Assembly: GCA_033961575.1 (NCBI GenBank)
Contig: CM066735.1
Coordinates: forward strand, 92,635,449-92,699,448
DNA length: 64,000 bases
DNA from: Aselliscus stoliczkanus
Taxonomy: Eukaryota; Chordata; Mammalia; Chiroptera; Hipposideridae
Reading direction: 5' to 3'
The translations under genes were made by a program, and so were the position numbers. The notes beneath the pieces are model-generated. The model was not told the origin of the DNA, ran no database searches, and was given only the letters and a program-made list of their open reading frames with translations. Position 1 is the first letter of the stretch; each line of letters opens with the position of its first letter. Below are positions 58,331-64,000 of the stretch, in pieces.

Positions 58331-59885
58331 ATGAAGTTTTTTTTTAATAAAGCATGTTATGTATTTTAACATGCAATGGGATTATAATTTTTTTGAAATT
58401 AATTAATACTTAAACTATTTCAGTTTTCATTTCTAATATGGCAAGGAGCAATAGACATAACCCATAAAAAAAAAACAAAAAACCTCTTTGGTATTTTCAA
58501 TAATTTTTAAGAGTATAAAGGAATTCTGGGATCAAAAGTTTGAGAACTTCTGCAGTAGTTCAAATCTGTTCTTAGATGATTTTTTGAGGGGGCCGGAGGA
58601 AGGGTTATTATAAATTCTGTTGTCCAGTGAGGCATTTCTTGCCATTCTTTAAAAAGAATAAATTGGATTTTAAAAGCAAAATATTTTTCATGATATTATA
58701 TGTGCAGTGTGAATCTCTTCCAAAATAACAACTTATTTTTGAACTAAGCTCTATTTAAATATTCATAAATTCTAACTTGAGAGAATAGTGCACTATTCTT
58801 TCTTCTCCTACTATTCTTAACTGAATATCACTTAAGTGTGGATGACTTCATGGACAGTGTCTTTTTTCTTTTTTTATGCTCCCCTTCTTTTTAAAGCACG
58901 TTACCTCTGAAATTTACAACGTGTTCACTGTAGTAAAACCCAATCCTAACAAAACAAATCATTCAATTAACTTCCTTTGGCAAAGTTTTCCCTAGGCAGA
59001 CTAAAAGTATAATCTGCTCTAGTTATAAAAAAATTAACCTTTCCCCACCCCAAATCCAAGCTCATCAGTTTAGTCAATATTCCATGGTACCTTTATAGGA
59101 AACATTTAGCTCTGAGTCTGTCTTTTAACATTTCTCCTGCATAACTATCTTACTATTAAACTGTTCTGCATAACCTCAACTAATTAATAAATTAAATATA
59201 ATGCAAGATATTTTGTAGCATTTACTGACCTGATTTTTCTTTTGTAAACATCAATAAAAAATGACTAGGTGCCGAATGTGTGTTCTTGAGGTAGTCACGG
59301 GGAATCTTATATTTAACATTTCAATCACTTGGTGAGAATCATAGTCAGTAAAAGAACAGTTTTACTCTCTGCTAATTTATTCTACTAAGTGATATGTTGT
59401 ATGTTTCAGTCCTTACAGGAGTCGTTGTCAATAGAGGCAACCACTTGGCATAGAGATAGGATTATAAACATGCATGGACATAGTGACTAATACAGTTTAT
59501 AAATTGTTTACAAAATTCAGATACAGCACAAAGGAAGAGTCACTTATTTTGGGAGGGATTGGAGGAAAATGTGGAATGCCTTCACTGAAGGTGCTATATT
59601 TTAACATGGTTTAGTAAGATGAAAAACATTTTTTGGGGGGGTGGGGAAATACATATAATGTGGATGTATTCATCAGAGAATTAACATTTGTGGAGACCTC
59701 AGAAATATAAACCAATATATTTACAAATTGATTTACAGTTTTCTTTGTATTGATGAAACATCAATTATCGAATGAGGCTTGGAAGAGAAAGGGGGCTGAG
59801 AAGCAGAATCAAACCAGATTAGAGAAGAGTTTGACTGTATCCTGTAAGTACATGTGAATCACGGAAGGTTTTAAAGAGAGCAGCA
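58331..59885. other. Single-copy sequence, no gene seen
   Basis: AT-rich with no named repeat. A short G7 run lies at 59635-59641. Confidence 0.4.
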
Positions 59886-60312
59886 GGGCCGGCCGAGTGG
59901 CGCATTGGTTAAGCGCTGGTTTTGGGATGCCAGCGGCCCCGGTTCGGATCCCACATGAGAGCCAGTGACACTGCCCTCTACAGCTAACAACAGCTCCACC
60001 TGGAGCTGGGCTGTGCGAGCCCCGGTGATGGTGTGGGCTGCAGCCCCTGCTGCAGTGGGCTGCCATAGGCTACAGTGAGTGGCCGGCAGCCAGCGTGAGC
60101 TGCCAATAGCCGCAGTGAGTGACATCCAGAGGCCAGCGACCAATCTGCCTCATCTGGGAAGAGCGCAATGACGATACCAACAGTGAAGCAACATCCTCCG
60201 CAACTAAACTGAAGAACAAAAAGACAGCAACTTGTCTGTTCCCCTTCCCCGATTCCCCAACGCTGTTCCCCTCCACCAATTCCCCAATAAAATCTTTAAA
60301 AAAAAAAAAAAA
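59886..60312 (+). repeat. Lineage-specific tRNA SINE, type A long form (best copy)
   Basis: Head GGGCCGGCCGAGTGGCGCAT with A-box TGGCGCATTGG (59898-59908) and B-box GGTTCGGATCC (59941-59951). Then GACACTGCCCTC, a GC-rich body with CTGCAGCCCCTGCTGCAGTG and AGTGAGTGGCCGGCAGCC, and a 3' end CTGTTCCCCTTCCCC...AATAAAATCTTT with an A tail. Target-site duplications AAAGAGAGCAGCA (59873-59885) and AAAGAGAGCGGCA (60313-60325) match at 12 of 13 bases. Confidence 0.95.
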
Positions 60313-60325
60313 AAAGAGAGCGGCA

Positions 60326-60572
60326 ATTGAGACATTGGAAGTTGACGCTACAAAAAAGGAAAGTGGAGGGCAAATTGCTGCAGTAGTCCAGAATGAAGAC
60401 AAAGACAGCCTGAGCAGAGAGAGAGTGTGTGCGAAAAAGATGAAATATTTAAAAATGTAAAAGGAGTTTTGGAGGTAAGATTGTCAGGACGCTGTCTTCA
60501 CATTCTTTACCCAGATGTTGGGTGGAGTGGAGGTGTCCTTAATTATTTTTCTTCATCTCCAATAGGTATGAG
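60326..60572. other. Single-copy spacer
   Basis: No repeat recognised between the two SINEs. Confidence 0.4.
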
Positions 60573-60695
60573 GTGTGTTTTTTTTATTTTTTTATTTTTT
60601 AGGGCAGTGTCACTGGCCCTCACATGTGGGAGCCGAACCAGGGCTGCTGGCTTCCCAAGCCAGCTCTTAACCACCACGCCACTCAGCTGGCCCGA
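60573..60695 (-). repeat. Lineage-specific tRNA SINE, type A short form
   Basis: T-rich tail, then AGGGCAGTGTCACTGGCCCT, ACATGTGGGAGCCGAACCAG (B-box) and CGCCACTCAGCTGGCCC at the head end. Short possible duplications TATGAG lie at 60567-60572 and 60696-60701. Confidence 0.9.
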
Positions 60696-60938
60696 TATGA
60701 GCTTTTTAAAATATATGAACTGCACAGAGATAATAACCACATCTGAAATCCCAAAGAAAACCTACATTTAAAATAAAGAGATGCAGAGTAGAAAAAAACA
60801 GAGGAGGAATCATCAGAAAAAAATAGAAGAGGAATTGATGATACAATTGCAATAAAGGGACAAGAAAGTTTTAAGACAAGATTAGGTCCTTGGACAAAAT
60901 ATTGAGAGGTCTACTATAATGACCTAAATCTGTTGGGG
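60696..60938. other. Single-copy spacer
   Basis: A-rich, nothing recognised. Confidence 0.4.
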
Positions 60939-61102
60939 TTTTTTTTGTTTTTTTTTTTGTTTTTTTTTTAGCTGAGCCATCCTGCCACCTTTTGGCAGCT
61001 CAATGGCAACTCAGCTCGGGCTGGCCTCGAACAGCTGTTGCTCAGAGCTCAGCTCGCACTCTTGAGTGAGCTCTTAACCAACTGAGCCACTCGGCCGGCC
61101 CT
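60939..61102 (-). repeat. Lineage-specific tRNA SINE, type B
   Basis: Same architecture as 5267-5402: T-rich tail, TAGCTGAGCCATCCTGCCAC, CTCAGCTCGGGCTGGCCTCG, and the AACCAACTGAGCCACTCGGC head end on the plus strand. It has an extra ~14 bases (around TTTTGGCAGCTCAATGGCAA) compared with the first copy. Short TGTTGG repeats (60931-60936 and 61103-61108) may be the target-site duplication. Confidence 0.88.
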
Positions 61103-61477
61103 TGTTGGTATTTTTATAGCATTTTTAAGAGTGGTAATGCCTGATGGTGTCTTCTTTAATTTGAGATATGTAAAGGAATGGAAGAAGTTTATACTTTGAG
61201 TGTAGAATTGAAGTGTCCTATTAAAGGACCAAAGCCTTGAACACAGATACAGGACGAGGCAAGGAGTCTATCAAACAGAGGTTGAGAAATAGACTGTCCT
61301 CTAGAAATAGTCTTGGGAAGCTGGGAGAAAGCCTACTGAGTTCATGGCATTTAGGCCACTTGTGCCTTCTGTGTGATCTTGAAATATATCACTTTTAACT
61401 CTTACCAGGGATTTTGTTCTTCTTTCTGACTGGAAAATACTTATTAATCTATGGGGTCTCAGATCATGGATAACTTT
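61103..61477. other. Single-copy sequence, no gene seen
   Basis: Nothing recognised. Confidence 0.4.
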
Positions 61478-61720
61478 TTATCAGAGAAGCTTTCCTTAAC
61501 CTGAAAAAGATCTCTGTCCCTAACAGCTGATTCTTTTAACTTTACAGGAATATAAAATGTGCCGTCATACATTCACTTGTGTTAGGCCCATCTCCTCTAA
61601 GGAAATGTCAACTCCATGAACATCGGAGTGTTTTTGGTTCATCACATATATCCAAGAATAGTGATAGGGATTGGCACATAGGAGGTAGTCATTACAACAT
61701 TAGTGAAATGAATAAGAATA
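61478..61720 (+). repeat. L2 LINE 3' end
   Basis: ATCAGAGAAGCTTTCCTTAA, AAATGTCAACTCCATGAACA and GGGATTGGCACATAGGAGGT follow L2 3' order. Confidence 0.75.
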
Positions 61721-62379
61721 TATAAAGGCAGCACCTGCAAATTTTGGTTATAGAAATTTGGTCTTAAAAGACAGTGACCACTTATCAAGACAACAACTGC
61801 TACATTACAAATAGTAATATCACCAAGAAAAGTTATGTGACAGGCACTATAATTTATCACCACGTTATTTATAGAAAGAAGGGACTTATATTGCTCTTTC
61901 ATGGCTTGTACATACAGAGATTCCCAATAAAAGAAAATACAAAAGCATATAGTAAAATTGGGAAAGAATTACCTGAAGTATGACCCTTAGGGAATATCTC
62001 AAAAGGAAAAAGATTGATAGGTTCAAATTTTATGAATATTAATCATGATATATGGTGATAATTGAAAGCCTCCTCCATTAAGAAAATTCCAAATGTAAAT
62101 GAAAAAAGTAGTTGTGATATTTTGGGAAGATTTTTCTTAATAAAATAGTCATTTTTTTAGATAAATAGGGAAAATATGAGTTCTCAAAAAAAAAAGAGTT
62201 AAGGATATGAAATTTAAACTCTCAAGAATAAATACAAACTATTATTAAACTTGCATATAAAACCTTAGCACTTTTCAAAAAATGCACATATTAAATGGAT
62301 AAGGAATGCACATTAAATGCCAAATTTTGTTATCAGAATGGTATTTTTTTTCAGTGGGATGTTATAGTATTTTTAAAGG
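61721..62379. other. AT-rich single-copy stretch
   Basis: Two overlapping frames at 61642-61983 lack any domain. No named repeat. Confidence 0.4.
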
Positions 62380-62900
62380 CTGAGGAATAGGCATGAAGAA
62401 GTGTAAAATGATGCAAACATTTTGGCAACTACGTGGCAATATGCATCAAAACACCTTTGACAAAACAATTCCATTGCTAATATTTTTTCTTAAAGAAATG
62501 ATTGGAATGTTTACATAGAGATATATCCAATAACATGTATCTTGCCTTGTGAAGAATATAGAGAAAAAGAAGAATACCCTAAATGCTAGATCAAAGGAAG
62601 TGTTTAGGTAAATTATTTTATATCTGTAAGATGAAATATACACAGAAGTAAAACAATATACATGTCTATTTATTAATATCCACATTATGTAAAGGGAAGG
62701 AAAAATACAGATTTTTAAAAAGTACTACAAAAATCCCATTCATGGGGGAAAAATCTTACATGATTATAAAATCAATGTTAGCCTTGATTTTCCTCAGGGT
62801 GTTGGTGATTACAAATTTGTTTTTGCTTATCAATATTTTTAAAAGTTTATACAATAATTAAATTTCTTGTGTATTTAAGAAATAATACACATTTTATGAT
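62380..62900 (+). repeat. Old L1ME 3' end
   Basis: The text from GGCATGAAGAAGTGTAAAAT through CCAATAACATGTATCTTGCC and TAAGATGAAATATACACAGA to TTTTTAAAAGTTTATACAAT has the order of an L1ME ORF2 terminus and 3' UTR. Highly diverged. Confidence 0.55.
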
Positions 62901-63034
62901 GAAATATGTAAGGAAATGGAAAATCAAATAATATAAACGCAGAAGAGACTTGCTTGGTCAAAGAAAATGCTCAAATTTCTCCTGATAGAAATTGTCAAAT
63001 ACTTGAGAAGGCTACTGTCAGTGGAGAAAACATT

Positions 63035-63039
<5 letters not shown>

Positions 63040-63103
<64 letters not shown>
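63040..63103. repeat. (TA)n microsatellite, 64 bp
   Basis: About 32 uninterrupted TA units, the longest TA run in the window. Confidence 0.98.
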
Positions 63104-63106
<3 letters not shown>

Positions 63107-63149
63107 CTGCCTATATGAGAAATGAAATTAAATATGTACATATATACTG

Positions 63150-63540
63150 GCCATTTTAATAAACAAATGATCCATTGCTTTTTAAAATTTTTGTAACTCT
63201 GATTGCTAGTAAGACTAAAGTTTTGAAGTATTTATTATTCATTTTCATTCCTTCTTATATAAATTGTTTAGGTATGTTTCTTGTTGCATTTGCTTTTAGA
63301 AGAGACTCTCCTCTCTCTAACTGATCATAAGAGAACTGTGTACATTAAAGTCACCAATGTTTCCTTTGATTATACACATTGCATATTTTTCCTCAGTTAA
63401 TTATGTGCTTTTTAATTTGTTTATGGTGTGTTTTTTAAACATACTGAAAAAAAAATAGCTTATAGGTAGTCATGACTACCCAAATTGCTATTTTTCTTTT
63501 TTGCTTAGGAAAGGATTTCTTTTTTTTTTCCTTTGGAAGT
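63150..63540 (-). repeat. Old LINE-1 ORF2 fragment
   Basis: GTAACTCTGATTGCTAGTAA, TTCCTTCTTATATAAATTGT and TTTTTAATTTGTTTATGGTG follow the reverse complement of the L1 ORF2 C-terminal region. Diverged. Confidence 0.5.
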
Positions 63541-64000
63541 TTGGATGAGGAGGGTTTAATTTTACTTTAATTTTCTAATAGTTAAGCCAGCGCAAATTGA
63601 GTAATGTTTTAGTTTCCTACTGACTTGAACTGCTCCTCTTACCATATTTATGCTTGTTTTTGGATTTTCTGTCTTCTTCTAGCAATCAGTGTGGCAATTT
63701 TTGTCCACACTGTTCAGTAATTATATTTTCTAATGTGTTTACTTATGCAGTATTTTCTTTGTTGTTATTGTCTAATTATTCTTCCCAATCAAACTTTGAA
63801 TGACTGACAAAATAACTTCATTTGAGATTTCAAATTAAATTGCATTAAACTGTAGTTTCATACACAGAAATTGGAATCTTGTCTTTGGTGAGTCTCCCAC
63901 ACCATGGGAATATAATGTCTTACCATTTGGCTGATTTTTATTTAACATTCACAACAGTTTTACAAGGACAACTGTTATTATTGTATTGGTGGAAAACTCT
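63541..64000. other. Single-copy sequence, no gene seen
   Basis: Nothing recognised to the end of the window. Confidence 0.4.

Noticed and set aside
59886..59960. tRNA gene
   Set aside because: A- and B-boxes are present but there is no complete cloverleaf or anticodon arm; it is the head of a SINE with target-site duplications.

Overview
This window looks like a piece of a mammalian nuclear genome: AT-rich, intergenic or deep-intronic, with no protein-coding exon, rRNA gene or functional tRNA gene that I can support. The open reading frames present are short, lie in all frames, and mostly read through repeats. The repeat content is typical of a placental mammal: MIR, L2, old L1M/L1ME fragments, L1MA, an MLT1 (MaLR) LTR, MER5A, MER20, Tigger-type and hAT-type DNA transposon remnants.

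The best clue to the organism is a set of nine lineage-specific tRNA-derived SINEs beginning GGCCGGCCGAGTGGC. They come in a long form (about 420-440 bp, three copies), a short form (about 105-145 bp, four copies) and a second type with a different body (two copies). The 3' end of the long form (CTGTTCCCC, then AATAAAATCTTT and poly-A) resembles, from memory, the SINEs of rhinolophoid bats. A yinpterochiropteran bat is therefore my best inference, at moderate confidence; species is not resolved.

Layout. 1-5 kb: single-copy DNA, MIR, and old L1 fragments on both strands. 5-9 kb: a young SINE, a hAT-like remnant, and an L2 with recognisable reverse-transcriptase-region homology, next to a MIR. 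10-21 kb: L1ME/L1MA pieces, MIR, an L2, and at 20.5 kb a perfect 38-bp inverted repeat built on L1 sequence. 21-28 kb: mostly single-copy, with a Tigger remnant and MER5A. 28-31.5 kb: MLT1 LTR and an old L1. 32-41 kb: SINEs, an L1-like insertion with an inverted 5' segment, a possible conserved non-coding block at 37.5 kb, MER20. 41-46 kb: L2, MIR and hAT pieces, and a homeodomain-site-rich AT block. 46.6-50.9 kb: two L1 copies of a younger family, one carrying a nested MITE and one a nested SINE. 51-55 kb: MIR, L2, MER20, and an L2 split by a long SINE. 55-58 kb: a large GA/GGAA tract, L1M, and a fossil hAT transposase. 59.8-61.1 kb: a cluster of three SINEs. 61-64 kb: L2, L1ME and a TA microsatellite.

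I did not find a new molecular system. The items most worth a second look are the perfect inverted repeat at 20496-20586, the fossil hAT transposase at about 57600-58330, the SINE family structure, the nested and inverted retroelement insertions with readable target-site duplications, and several candidate conserved non-coding blocks. All repeat family names come from recalled consensus sequences, not from a database search.
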